From Planctomycetota bacterium (GTDB lineage: Bacteria > Planctomycetota > UBA1135 > GCA-002686595): a stretch of 64,000 nt of DNA. The stretch covers positions 85,323-149,322 of the forward strand of contig PKCK01000011.1 of NCBI GenBank assembly GCA_002862085.1, written 5' to 3'. Below are positions 25,039 through 34,076 of this stretch, piece after piece. Under the pieces are notes generated by a model. That model was not told the DNA's origin, made no database searches, and saw only the letters and a program-made list of their open reading frames with translations. The position numbers and the translations under genes are program-made. How positions within the stretch are numbered: position 1 is the first letter of the stretch; each line of letters opens with the position of its first letter.

Positions 25039-25137
25039 CGCGCGACGCGACGCCGGCAAGTGCACGCGGCCCGTGCGGGTGAACGTGTCCGCGGGCTCGA
25101 CCGGACCGACCGCGCGGCCCCCCTCGATGAGTGGGTG

Positions 25138-25157
25138 GGAGCGTCGCAGGACGCTCC
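25138..25157. terminator. Hairpin between convergent genes
   Basis: GGAGCGTC (25138-25145) and GACGCTCC (25150-25157) pair perfectly around GCAG, in the gap between the CheC-like gene and the serine hydrolase gene. Confidence 0.5.
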
Positions 25158-25245
25158 GGACGTCTCTCTCCTCTGGGCAGCTGATCTCGGACCTCCACCC
25201 GAGCACGCGCCTCGGCCGGGGTCGATCTCGCACTCCCTCGGCGAC

Positions 25246-26505
25246 TCAGCGGCCGATCGAGCCGTAGACCGCGCGCCGGAAGGCGCCTGCGTGGTGGTCC
25301 TCGTTCATGTTCTGGATCATGAAGACGCCGACGGCGCGTGATTCTCGATCCACCCAGAACCCCGTGCCCGCGATACCACCCCACCAGACGGTGCCCTTCT
25401 TCGGGCCGGTTCTTCGCGCGATGTCGTGGACCGCGAGTCCGTAGCCGAACGCTTCGCCGGTGAAGGCCAGCATCGGAGCAGGCTTCCCGTCGAGCTGATC
25501 GCTCATCATCTCGCGCGCGGTCTTCTCCTTCAGGATGCGCACGTCACCCAGCGCGCCATCTCCGAGGAGCATGTTGCAGAAGCGCATGTAGTCGTCCGCG
25601 GTGGAGAAGAGGCCGCCGCCGCCGCTGAGGAACGTCGGCGTTCGCCTCGGGTCGAGGGCCTCGCGGCGGGACGCCCGCCTGAGGCCCAGAGAACCCCGGA
25701 CGTGGCACGCGGCGACGCGATCACGCTTCGTTTCGGGGACCGTGAAGCCGGTGTCGACCATCCCGAGCGGGCCGAAGATGCGCTCCTCGAAGAAGCGATC
25801 CAGGGGCTTGCGACTCACCACCTCGACGACGCGCCCCAGGACGTCCGAGGAGACGCTGTACTCGAAGCGCGTTCCGGGCTGGTACTTCAGGGGAACGGTC
25901 GCGAGGCGCTCGATCATCGTCTCGCCGGTGACGCCTGGCCCCAGCACACCGGCTCGGCGCATCAGGCGATCGGCTTCGCTCCTGCCGAAGAACCCGTAGG
26001 TCAGCCCCGAGGTGTGGGTGAGGAGGTCGCGCACCGTCATCGGGCGAGCGCAGGCGACGCGCTTCGTGGCGCCTCCGTCCCGAGCGTCACGGTCCTCGAC
26101 GAGCACCTCGAGCTCCTCGAGTTCCGGCAGGTAGCGACTGACCGGAGCGTCCAGCGCGAGCGCCTCTTCGTCCACGAGGACGAGTGCAGCGACCGCGGTG
26201 ATCGGCTTGGTCATGGAGTAGATCCGGAAGATCGCGTCGGTCTCCATCGGTATGCCCGGCCGTCCCTCGCCGGCGGCGAGGGTGAGCTCGCGCTCGCCGG
26301 CTCGCTCCACGAAGGCGACAGCGCCTCGGTAGCGGCCCTTCTCGATGGCCTCGAGCACGTGCTCCCTCGCCGGTTCGAGCGCAGAGACCTCGGCCTCGTC
26401 GGAGGTCTCCACCTCCCGCGCGGGCTCTTGAGCCGGGGCGGCGAGGGCGGGGAACGGAGCCGTGAGGGCCGCGAGCTGGAGCAGCGTCGATGTGGGGAGG
26501 CGCAT
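25246..26505 (-). CDS. Secreted serine beta-lactamase-family hydrolase
   Basis: 419 residues. Signal peptide to about residue 22 (LAALTAPFPALAAP). Beta-lactamase/PBP-like fold (PF00144): nucleophile motif S97-M-T-K100 within IFRIYSMTKPITA, tyrosine motif FEYSVSSDVLG (Y-x-S rather than Y-x-N) and a late GGIAGTGFWVD in the KTG position. Y-x-S and GGIAGTG are more like EstB-type esterases and uncharacterised class C homologues than true cephalosporinases. It probably acts in the periplasm on an ester or peptide. Divergent from the M1 peptidase gene, about 140 bases away. Confidence 0.85.
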   Translation of the reverse strand: MRLPTSTLLQLAALTAPFPALAAPAQEPAREVETSDEAEVSALEPAREHVLEAIEKGRYRGAVAFVERAGERELTLAAGEGRPGIPMETDAIFRIYSMTKPITAVAALVLVDEEALALDAPVSRYLPELEELEVLVEDRDARDGGATKRVACARPMTVRDLLTHTSGLTYGFFGRSEADRLMRRAGVLGPGVTGETMIERLATVPLKYQPGTRFEYSVSSDVLGRVVEVVSRKPLDRFFEERIFGPLGMVDTGFTVPETKRDRVAACHVRGSLGLRRASRREALDPRRTPTFLSGGGGLFSTADDYMRFCNMLLGDGALGDVRILKEKTAREMMSDQLDGKPAPMLAFTGEAFGYGLAVHDIARRTGPKKGTVWWGGIAGTGFWVDRESRAVGVFMIQNMNEDHHAGAFRRAVYGSIGR

Positions 26506-26644
26506 GCACGGACTTTAGGGGCTCGTGAGCTCCGAGGCATCGGATCAGTGCTCGGTTACGAGCGGCCATCCGGTCCTGGCCGAGGATCGAGGCTGGTCGG
26601 CTGCGCCGGTTGTGCCCATCGGCGGTCCAGCTCACACTGGCTCC

Positions 26645-29125
26645 ATGCTTCCTCTCCTAGCTCGCCCGTGGCGCGCGCGCGTGCTCCTCGCCTTCCTGGG
26701 AACCGGCGCCGTTGCGTCCGCCCAGGACACCGCGGTGCCTCAGGACCTCCGCTCCTCCGAGGCCGACTACGTCATCAGCGCGCGGGTCGACGATGCGCCC
26801 GCCGACGCGGACATCGACGACGGTCCCCAGAAACAGCTCGAGGGATCGATGACCCTCGTGTGGCGCAACCGGTCGGGGGAGGCGGTGGACGACCTCTGGT
26901 TCCACCTCTACCTCAACGCCTACGCGAACAATCAGAGCCTGCATCTGACCGAGTCCAAGGGCGTGCTCCGGGGGACGAAGATGACCCGCGGCTACGGCTG
27001 GCAGGACATCACGAAGGTCGTGGCCGCCGGGGTCGACGTCACCGATTCGCTCACCTTCAGGGTCCCGCGCGAAACGGCGCCCTACGACCGTACGCTCGTG
27101 AGCGTGGACCTGCCCGCGCCCGTCGAGTCGGGCGGCGAGGTCGAGGTGCAGATCGAGTGGAGCTCGCGTCTGCCGCGGGTGCGCCGGCGATCGGGGACGA
27201 AGGGCAACTTCATCTTCCTGAGCCACTGGTTCCCGAAGCTGGCCGTCTACGAGGGCGGTCGCGGCTGGCGCGCGCATCCCTTCCACATGAACACCGAGTT
27301 CTACGCGGACTACGGGACCTTCGACGTCACCCTCGATCTGCCCGCGGAGTACGCGGGCCGGGTCGCGGGATCGGGCGCGCGGATCGGCGCGCCGCGGGTG
27401 GCGGACGGCCGCGCCGTGACGCGTTTCGTGGCGCCGGCGCCCGCGGATCAGGGGTACGACGATCCGGTGGCGGCCGCCGGGTCGAAGCGGCCGGTGAGGG
27501 TTCATGGGTTCGCATGGACCGCCGACCCCGAGTACGTCGTGCACGAGGAGACCTTCCGCTGGGACGAGTGGGCCGCGCGGAACGAGGGTGAGGTGGCGGA
27601 GGTCGCGAGCGCTCTCGGCAAGACGGCCGAGGAGCTGCGCGGCCGCGACGTGCTCGTGCGCGTGATGGTGCAGCCGGAGCGGGCCGGCCAGGCCGCACGT
27701 CACGCCAGGGCGACCATGGCGACGCTGTTCTTCTACGGCCTGTGGTACGGCCCGTATCCGTACTCCGAGGTCACCGCCGTCGATCCCGCCTGGGGCGCTC
27801 GCGCCGCGGGCGGGATGGAGTACCCGACGATCTTCACGTGCGGCTCGCGCATGTTCACGGCGCCCGAGCTGTACACGCCGGAGTCGGTGACGGTGCACGA
27901 AGCGGGCCATCAGTTCTGGTACGGGCTCGTGGGCAACAACGAACCCGAGGCGGCGTGGCTGGACGAGGGATTCAACTCGTTCAGCGACTCCGAGACCCTG
28001 TTTCGCGAGTACGGCCCGCGCCGGGCCGCGACGCGGTACTCCGCACTGCCCGTCATGGGCGAGACGCCGTCGCCGCTACCTGGAGGAGGCCCGCTCGCGA
28101 ACGGCCTCGCGATGGACGATCTGCGCGCTCCGAACCCGCTCCGCTGGATCCTGGACAAGACGGACGTCGAGGTCCCCGAGGACCTCGGTTGGCTCGCGCC
28201 GAAGGAGCTGCGTATCAGACCGCTGCGGGTCGCCGGACCGGTCGCCTACTGGCGCGACGTACCCGGCTTGACCTTCGTCCAGCGCTCCTCGGACCCGCGC
28301 TGGGGTGACCGCTCGGGATACCTCCGGGACCCCGACTCCGATCCCATCGAGACCAACGTCTGGGACTACGTCGACGGGCGGAGCTATGGGACGAACAGCT
28401 ACCCGCGGACGGCGGTGGGTCTGCGCTCGCTCCAGGCGATCGTCGGCCGTGACGCGTTCCTCCGCGGGATGCGCCGCTTCTCGACCGACTGGCGCTTCCG
28501 TCACCCATACCCGGAGGACTTCTATCTCAGCTTCCAGGAGGGCGCCGACGTGGAGATCCAGTGGTACTTCGACGACGTCTTCCGAGGCACGGGGACGATC
28601 GACTGGCGCTGCGACGTGGCCCAGTCCCGTCGGCCGGAGTCGGAGGGGTGGTTCCGGTGCGAGGACGGTTCCTGGACGAGCGATTGCGCCCCCGAGCTCA
28701 TGGAGGCGGCGGACGAGGAGGGCATGAGCGACGGCGAGGACGCCGACGAGGGCTCGTCAGCGGACGAGGGCGAGGAGGCGAAGCCGAAGAGGCCCTTCGT
28801 CTACGACGTCGTCCTGCGCCGGCGGGGGGAGCTGCTCCTGCCGCTCGAGGTGCTCGTGACCTTCGAGGACGGATCCACGGAGCGGTTCGAGTGGAGCCGC
28901 GAAGCGCAGGACGCGCGCCGCTGGTGGCGCCTGCCCCTTCTTCCGGGCCAGAAGAAGATCGCCAGCGTGATCCTCGATCCCGAGCGCCGGTGGTACCTGG
29001 ACCGCGACATGTCGAACAACCAGTGGTTCGCGGAGCCTGACCGGGTCGCACCCGTGCACCGCGGCGAGCGTTCGCTGACGCGCATGGCGCACCTGCTCCA
29101 GTGGTTCATGTCGGTGGGGGGCTGA
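26645..29125 (+). CDS. Secreted M1-family metallopeptidase
   Basis: 826 residues. I start at the ATG at 26645, directly before the signal peptide (VLLAFLGTGAVASAQ); an open frame back to 26525 lacks such features. N-terminal beta domain, then the gluzincin core: substrate motif GGMEYPTIF (GAMEN position), zinc site HEAGH at 418-422 and the third ligand E441 in AAWLDEGF. Residues about 690-720 are a long acidic Glu/Asp/Ser insert, probably a linker. The C-terminal domain is beta-rich. It should be an aminopeptidase in the periplasm or outside the cell. The next gene starts 4 bases after its stop. Confidence 0.93.
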   Translation: MLPLLARPWRARVLLAFLGTGAVASAQDTAVPQDLRSSEADYVISARVDDAPADADIDDGPQKQLEGSMTLVWRNRSGEAVDDLWFHLYLNAYANNQSLHLTESKGVLRGTKMTRGYGWQDITKVVAAGVDVTDSLTFRVPRETAPYDRTLVSVDLPAPVESGGEVEVQIEWSSRLPRVRRRSGTKGNFIFLSHWFPKLAVYEGGRGWRAHPFHMNTEFYADYGTFDVTLDLPAEYAGRVAGSGARIGAPRVADGRAVTRFVAPAPADQGYDDPVAAAGSKRPVRVHGFAWTADPEYVVHEETFRWDEWAARNEGEVAEVASALGKTAEELRGRDVLVRVMVQPERAGQAARHARATMATLFFYGLWYGPYPYSEVTAVDPAWGARAAGGMEYPTIFTCGSRMFTAPELYTPESVTVHEAGHQFWYGLVGNNEPEAAWLDEGFNSFSDSETLFREYGPRRAATRYSALPVMGETPSPLPGGGPLANGLAMDDLRAPNPLRWILDKTDVEVPEDLGWLAPKELRIRPLRVAGPVAYWRDVPGLTFVQRSSDPRWGDRSGYLRDPDSDPIETNVWDYVDGRSYGTNSYPRTAVGLRSLQAIVGRDAFLRGMRRFSTDWRFRHPYPEDFYLSFQEGADVEIQWYFDDVFRGTGTIDWRCDVAQSRRPESEGWFRCEDGSWTSDCAPELMEAADEEGMSDGEDADEGSSADEGEEAKPKRPFVYDVVLRRRGELLLPLEVLVTFEDGSTERFEWSREAQDARRWWRLPLLPGQKKIASVILDPERRWYLDRDMSNNQWFAEPDRVAPVHRGERSLTRMAHLLQWFMSVGG

Positions 29126-29129
29126 TCCG

Positions 29130-30224
29130 ATGACGCGGTACGAAGAGAACGTCGATCACGACAACATGCACTTCCCCGACTGGCTGCTGTTCCTGCGCGC
29201 CTGGCGCGTCGCCTTCTCGCGGTTCAAGCTGTGGGGGGCGACGACGCTCGTGCTGCTGCTCCTGAGTCTCCCGAGCTTCTTGCAGACGTCCTCGGCCTTC
29301 CGCGGGATGATCGGAAACCGCTATCCGGATGCCGCCGAGTCGCGAGACCTGCACGGCTCCATGGGAGCGCCGGCCTTGAACCTCGGCGAGGTCTTCCGCC
29401 AGGACCACCGCGGAGCTCTCGCGCAGCTGGACGGGTCCCTCGCGGCCAGCGGCGCGGCGCTCGCCTTCCTCGCTTTCCTCTTCGGTGTCTTCGCGGCGGG
29501 CGGCTGGCTCCAGGTCATCTTCGAGCAGCCTCACCGTCAGACCCTGCGTCGCTTCGGCTTCGGCGGCGCGCGCTACTTCGGCCGCTTCCTGCGGGTCGGT
29601 GTGCTGAGCGTGCTCGCCCTCGGACTGGTGCGCTGGATCTGGTACGGCGCCCCCTGGAGCTACATCGTCGAGGGGCTGATCCTCGACGTGCCGGCGTACG
29701 ACCGGGGCAAGCTCGAGACCCTGGGATCGGAGCGCCAGGTGCGCAGCCTGGGCTGGCTTCAGGACGGGATGTTCGCCGTCGCCTTCGCGAAGGTGATGGT
29801 CTGGGCCACCTACACGCGAACGAGGATGGCGCTGCGCGACGGGCGCTCGGCGGTCTTCGCCGGCGTCGCGACGGCCTTTCTGATGATGCGCCATCCGGTC
29901 CAGACGTTCCGCCCGCTGCTGCTGCTGCTGGCCCTGGAGGCCCTCGTCGTCCTCGGCGTCTGCGGCTGGGGGATGGGCGCAGCGCAGGCGCGCTTCGACG
30001 CCGAGCCCGGCGGCTGGCAGGTCGCCGTGATGTTCGGCATCGGGGCGCTGGCGCTCGTCTGGCGCCAGATCACGCGCGGGGCTCGCTATCACGCCGCGGG
30101 CCGGGTGAGCCAGGCGCTGGTGCTGCCGACCGAGCAGCGGCCGGATCCGTGGGCCCAGACCATCGGCGGTCCCGGCGGTCCGCAGTACCCGGTCGCGGAC
30201 GACGGGTACCACGTGACGGTCTGA
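29130..30224 (+). CDS. Multi-pass membrane protein paired with the M1 peptidase
   Basis: 364 residues, ATG 4 bases after the M1 peptidase stop. About six membrane helices (near 37-52, 108-128, 147-165, 210-230, 250-275 and 285-302); the N-terminus is polar (MTRYEENVDHDNMHFPDWLL). No motif for transport or catalysis is visible. Such membrane proteins often accompany M1-type peptidases in ABC-2-like gene sets, but no ATPase gene is here. Function unknown. Confidence 0.75.
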   Translation: MTRYEENVDHDNMHFPDWLLFLRAWRVAFSRFKLWGATTLVLLLLSLPSFLQTSSAFRGMIGNRYPDAAESRDLHGSMGAPALNLGEVFRQDHRGALAQLDGSLAASGAALAFLAFLFGVFAAGGWLQVIFEQPHRQTLRRFGFGGARYFGRFLRVGVLSVLALGLVRWIWYGAPWSYIVEGLILDVPAYDRGKLETLGSERQVRSLGWLQDGMFAVAFAKVMVWATYTRTRMALRDGRSAVFAGVATAFLMMRHPVQTFRPLLLLLALEALVVLGVCGWGMGAAQARFDAEPGGWQVAVMFGIGALALVWRQITRGARYHAAGRVSQALVLPTEQRPDPWAQTIGGPGGPQYPVADDGYHVTV

Positions 30225-30249
30225 GCCGCGCCGGATTCGAACCGCCGGG

Positions 30250-30273
30250 CCGGGGCTCCTGTCGACGCCCCGG
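30250..30273. terminator. Hairpin between convergent genes
   Basis: CCGGGGC (30250-30256) pairs with GCCCCGG (30267-30273), between the membrane-protein gene and sfsA. Confidence 0.5.
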
Positions 30274-30287
30274 TCCTCGCGCGCGCA

Positions 30288-30986
30288 TCAGAGCTCGATC
30301 GAGAGGCTGGTCCCCAGGTCGAAGCTCGTGGGGGTGACCACGGTCGAGTAGGCCAGGATCTCGACGCCCTTGGCCGCCACCTCGCGGAGGGTCGCGCTGT
30401 AGTCGGGGTCGATCTCGTCAGCTGGCGAGAAGCGCGTGACGTCGCCGCGTGACACGCAGAAGAGCATCACGCCGCGGTCGCCCTGGGCGACCACCTCCGC
30501 GAGCTCGAGCAGGTGCTTCTTGCCGCGGGTCGTGACGGCATCGGGGAAGAAGGCGCGATCGCCCTCCGCCAACGTCGTGTTCTTGACCTCGACGTAGCAG
30601 CGCTCGCCGGACTCCTTCTCGAGGAGCAGATCGATGCGGCTGCCCGTGCCGTACTTCACCTCGCGGCGCGTCGAGTCGTAGCCGGTGAGCTCGGGGATCA
30701 GGCTGGCCTCGACCGCTTCGAAGGCCAGGGCGTTCGGGAGGCCCGTGTCGACGTTGACCCAGGTCCCGTCGACCTCGATGGTCTGGAAGGTGTGGCGGAG
30801 CTTGCGCCCGGGATCCTCGCTGTCGCGGACCACCGCCCGGGCTCCCTCCTCCAGGCAGCCTTTCATCGAGCCGGTGTTGGGGCAGTGGGCCACGAGGACC
30901 TCGCCGTCCTCCAGCTCGACGTCGGTGAAGAAGCGCTTGTAGCGCCGCTTGAAGCGGCCGATGGCAACGGGCTTGTCGATCTCCAT
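30288..30986 (-). CDS. sfsA: SfsA family DNA-binding/nuclease-fold protein
   Basis: 232 residues. Family signatures: RFKRRYKRFFTDVEL at the start, HCPNTGSMKGCL (33-44), SRIDLLLE and YVEVKNTTLAEG (a PD-(D/E)XK-like core: D-x-L ... E-V-K) and FPDAVTTRGKKHL. Known in enterobacteria as the sugar fermentation stimulation protein; biochemical role is unclear. Usual length, single gene. Confidence 0.95.
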   Translation of the reverse strand: MEIDKPVAIGRFKRRYKRFFTDVELEDGEVLVAHCPNTGSMKGCLEEGARAVVRDSEDPGRKLRHTFQTIEVDGTWVNVDTGLPNALAFEAVEASLIPELTGYDSTRREVKYGTGSRIDLLLEKESGERCYVEVKNTTLAEGDRAFFPDAVTTRGKKHLLELAEVVAQGDRGVMLFCVSRGDVTRFSPADEIDPDYSATLREVAAKGVEILAYSTVVTPTSFDLGTSLSIEL

Positions 30987-31372
30987 GAAGGCAGGTTAGC
31001 CGCGCCGGGGTTCGAGTCCGAGACACTCGGCGCGCCGTTCCGGGACTCGAGGGCATCGATCCGGGACGGACGGAGGATCCGGTGAAGTGGCCACGAGCAG
31101 GCGCGCTCGATCTCCGATCCCATGGGGCATCGGCGCGTAGGCGGCGGCTTCCCCACCACGGTTCCCCGCATCGCTCAACGACCGATTTCAACGGGAGCTC
31201 GGCACGCAGTGCCGGGCTCCCGGTTTCGTTCCAGCGGCTCCCTCGTGCCCGACTCGTGCAGGGGAACCGGGAGGGCGAAAAAGGCGGCCCGGCTCCGCTC
31301 TCGTGGGCGGCTGCCGCTACCCTCTCCTTCTAGATGAGAATGAATCTCAATGCTACTCGGGCGGGTCACCGC
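30987..31372. other. Divergent intergenic region, sfsA / metal transporter
   Basis: About 386 bases. The only feature I can support is the TGAGA-N5-TCTCA operator at 31335-31349 just before the metal-binding lipoprotein gene. Confidence 0.55.
31335..31349. promoter_or_regulatory. Metal-responsive operator, copy 1 (Fur/MntR-type dyad)
   Basis: TGAGAATGAATCTCA is a dyad with perfect 5-base arms. It lies 24-38 bases upstream of the transporter ATG at 31373, where it would overlap the -10 or transcription start. The same sequence with one central change (TGAGAATCAATCTCA) lies at 37249-37263. It resembles Fur- or DtxR/MntR-family operators; the regulator is not in the window. Confidence 0.7.
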
Positions 31373-32329
31373 ATGGACCGTCGCCGCGTCTCCCTCCTCG
31401 GGCTCGGCCTCGTCACCTCGCTGCTGGCAGCTGGCTGCTCCGGAGACGACGCCGACGGAGGCGGCCATCCCCTCGTGATCGCCACCACCGGTCACATCCA
31501 CGATGCCCTCGTCAACCTCACGGAGGGGCTTCCCATCGAGCTGAGGCTCCTCTGCGGTCCCGGCGTCGATCCGCACAGCTACGCGGCCACGACAGGCGAC
31601 GTCAGCGACATGCAGCGCGCTCGCGCCATCGTCTACAACGGCTTCCACCTGGAAGCGCAGCTCGGCGAGATCCTGGAGCAAGGCCCGATGTCCGGGCGAT
31701 CCTGGGCCATGGCCAGCGCTTTCCCCGTCTCCCGGGTGCTCGACTGGGTCGAGGATGGAGAGATCGACCCGGGCGCGCCCCACGATCCGCACATCTGGAA
31801 CCATCTCGCTGGCTGGAGCGAGTCCGTCGAGGGGCTCGTGTCGCACATGGCCACTCTCTTCCCCGAGCACGCCGAGGTGATCGTCGACCGCGGCGCGACG
31901 TACGTCGACGAGATCCGTGCAGCCGACGCCTGGGCCCGAGAGGCGCTGAGCGTGCTGCCGGTGGAGCGCCGCGTCCTCGTGAGCGGTCACGACGCCTTCA
32001 ACTACTTCGCGGTCGCGTACGATTTCGACACCCACGCGGTCCTCGGCGTCGGCAACGACCCCGAGGCCGACATTCGCACGATGCAGGAAATCGCCCAGAT
32101 CTGCGCCGACAAGAAGGTGCCCGTCATCTTCCTCGAGTCGATCACCGATCCGAAGGTGACCCAGGCCCTCGAGGAGGCCTGCCGGGGGCGCGGCTGGACG
32201 ACCGCCATCGCCGATGAGCCGCTGTACTCGGACGACCTGGGCGAGGGCGCACCGGTCGACACGTACCTCGGCGCCTTCCGCACGAACGTCGAGCGCATCG
32301 TGAGCGGCCTGGGAGGGGACGCTCGGTGA
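31373..32329 (+). CDS. Metal-binding lipoprotein of a TroABCD-like ABC transporter
   Basis: 318 residues from ATG at 31373. An ATG at 31334 lies within the operator and would extend the protein with non-signal sequence, so I reject it. Lipobox LAAGC with Cys22. Cluster A-I (ZnuA/TroA/PsaA) binding protein: probable ligands H68 (VDPHSY), H140 (DPHIW), H206 (SGHDAFNYF) and an Asp near 286 (PLYSDDLG). His at the third position is as in TroA; PsaA/MntC have Glu. Substrate is probably Mn, Zn or Fe. First gene of a coupled four-gene operon. Confidence 0.92.
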   Translation: MDRRRVSLLGLGLVTSLLAAGCSGDDADGGGHPLVIATTGHIHDALVNLTEGLPIELRLLCGPGVDPHSYAATTGDVSDMQRARAIVYNGFHLEAQLGEILEQGPMSGRSWAMASAFPVSRVLDWVEDGEIDPGAPHDPHIWNHLAGWSESVEGLVSHMATLFPEHAEVIVDRGATYVDEIRAADAWAREALSVLPVERRVLVSGHDAFNYFAVAYDFDTHAVLGVGNDPEADIRTMQEIAQICADKKVPVIFLESITDPKVTQALEEACRGRGWTTAIADEPLYSDDLGEGAPVDTYLGAFRTNVERIVSGLGGDAR

Positions 32330-33132
32330 ACCCGGAGCCCTGCGCTGATGCCGGCGGTGACGCCGGCGCTGCGGGGGCCGTGCCCGCTCTCGATGTCGTC
32401 GGTGTGACTGTCGCCTACGACGCATCGCCCGTGGTCTGGGACGCGTCGCTGAGCCTCGCGCCCTCGCGCCTGATGGCGATCGTGGGTCCGAACGGCGCCG
32501 GGAAGAGCACCCTGATCAAGGCCTGTCTCGGGATCCTCCCGCGCATCGCCGGGCGCGTGCGCGTCTTCGGCGAGGATCCGCGAGACGACCCTTCGCGCGT
32601 CGCGTACGTGCCGCAGCGCACGAGCGTCGACTGGGACTTCCCGGCCACCGTGCTCGACGTCGTGCTCATGGGCACCTACGGGCGCCTCGGCTGGTTCCGC
32701 AGGCCCGGGGCGAAGCAGCGGGCCGAGGTCCTGGCGGCACTCGAGCAGGTCGAGATGGAGGACTTCGCCGATCGCCAGATCGGCGAGCTGTCCGGCGGCC
32801 AGCAGCAGCGCGTCTTCCTCGCGCGCGCCCTCGTACAGGACGCCGACCTGTACCTGATGGATGAACCCTTCTCGGGCGTCGACGCCGTGACCGAGCGGGC
32901 GATCGTGGGGCTCTTCAAATCCCTCCGCGACCGCGGTAAGGCGATCCTGGCCGTGCATCACGACCTCGCCACCGTGGCGGAGTACTTCGACGAGGTGACG
33001 ATGCTCTCCCGCGCCGTCGTGGCGAGCGGGCCGGTGGGTCGTGTCTTCACACGTGACGTGATCGAGGCCACCTACGGCGGCGCGATCGGCGCCGTTCGCG
33101 CCAGCGGCGACGACGGCCGGAACGAGCCGTGA
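32326..33132 (+). CDS. Metal ABC transporter ATPase
   Basis: 268 residues, GTG start overlapping the preceding stop (GTGA). Walker A GPNGAGKST, Q-loop YVPQRTSVDWDFP, signature LSGGQQQR, Walker B LYLMDEPF and the switch His in VHHDLA. The VPQR...DWDFP stretch is typical of Mn/Zn importers (MntB/TroB/ZnuC). It powers the two permeases encoded next. Confidence 0.95.
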   Translation: MNPEPCADAGGDAGAAGAVPALDVVGVTVAYDASPVVWDASLSLAPSRLMAIVGPNGAGKSTLIKACLGILPRIAGRVRVFGEDPRDDPSRVAYVPQRTSVDWDFPATVLDVVLMGTYGRLGWFRRPGAKQRAEVLAALEQVEMEDFADRQIGELSGGQQQRVFLARALVQDADLYLMDEPFSGVDAVTERAIVGLFKSLRDRGKAILAVHHDLATVAEYFDEVTMLSRAVVASGPVGRVFTRDVIEATYGGAIGAVRASGDDGRNEP

Positions 33133-34076
33133 GCGCGCCCCTCGAGGGCCTCCTCGAACTCGACGCGACCCTCTTCACCGTCGCGGCGGGCGCGACGATC
33201 ATCGGCGCCGTCAGCGGCGGTCTCGGTTGCTTCGCTTACCTGAGGCGGCAGGCCCTCGTGGGGGATGTCATCTCTCACGCGGCGCTCCTCGGAGTGGTCG
33301 GCGCCTTCGTCCTCTCGTGGCTCGTGACCGGGGAGGGCTCCAAATCCCTCCTCGTGCTCGTCCCTGGAGCCATCGTCGCTGGTATCGCGGCCCTGCTGCT
33401 CGCCCGCTCGATTCAGGATCGCACGCGTATCAAGGAGGACGCGAGCCTCGGAGTGATGCTCGCGATCTTCTTCGGCGGCGGGCTGATGATGCTCCGCTGG
33501 GTCCAGCGTGGCCGGCCTTCGATCAGCGGGCGCGCCGGACTCGAGGACTACGTCTTCGGAATGGCCGCGGCCATGACGCGTGATGATCTCGCGATGATCG
33601 GCGGCCTCGGCGCCCTCGGTGTCCTCGTCCTCGCGCTCTGCTGGAAGGAGCTGAAGCTCTACACCTTCGACCCTGGCTTCGCCGCCAGCCTCGGGCTGCG
33701 GACACAGCTGGTGGACACCCTCCTCCTGGCACTCCTCGTGCTCGGGATCGTGATCGGACTGCAGGCCGTGGGTGTCGTGCTGATGATCGCGCTCCTCGTC
33801 ACGCCGGCGAGCGCCGCGCGTCAGTGGACGAGCCGGCTGCCGGTGATGGTCGCGCTCGCGGCGCTGTTCGGTGCGGTGAGTGGCCTCGTCGGTGCGCTGA
33901 TCAGTGCCACCGAGCTGCGTGTGCCCACCGGGCCCGTCGTGGTCCTCGTCTCCACGCTGGTCTTCGTCGTCTCGATCCTCTTCGCGCCCTCGCGTGGCGT
34001 CATCGCGAGGGCGCGCGCCCGGGGTAGAACGCGGCGGGAGAGCCTGGGTGGCGGTGCCGAGGGGGCTGCGTCGTGA
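33129..34076 (+). CDS. Metal ABC transporter permease 1 (TroC-like)
   Basis: 315 residues, GTG start overlapping the ATPase stop. ABC-3 family: eight to nine membrane helices with YLRRQALVGDVISHAALLG and GVVLMIALLVTPASAAR. The C-terminus is a short basic tail. Overlaps the second permease gene (GTGA). Confidence 0.94.
   Translation: MSAPLEGLLELDATLFTVAAGATIIGAVSGGLGCFAYLRRQALVGDVISHAALLGVVGAFVLSWLVTGEGSKSLLVLVPGAIVAGIAALLLARSIQDRTRIKEDASLGVMLAIFFGGGLMMLRWVQRGRPSISGRAGLEDYVFGMAAAMTRDDLAMIGGLGALGVLVLALCWKELKLYTFDPGFAASLGLRTQLVDTLLLALLVLGIVIGLQAVGVVLMIALLVTPASAARQWTSRLPVMVALAALFGAVSGLVGALISATELRVPTGPVVVLVSTLVFVVSILFAPSRGVIARARARGRTRRESLGGGAEGAAS

Noticed and set aside
30225..30255. TTCGAATCC on the minus strand, resembling a tRNA T-loop
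   Set aside because: The T-stem has a mismatch and no matching acceptor, anticodon or D arm is found upstream. A similar TTCGAGTCC near 31010 fails for the same reason.
31334..31372. ATG at 31334 as start of the metal-binding lipoprotein
   Set aside because: It lies inside the operator, and the signal peptide begins at the ATG at 31373.
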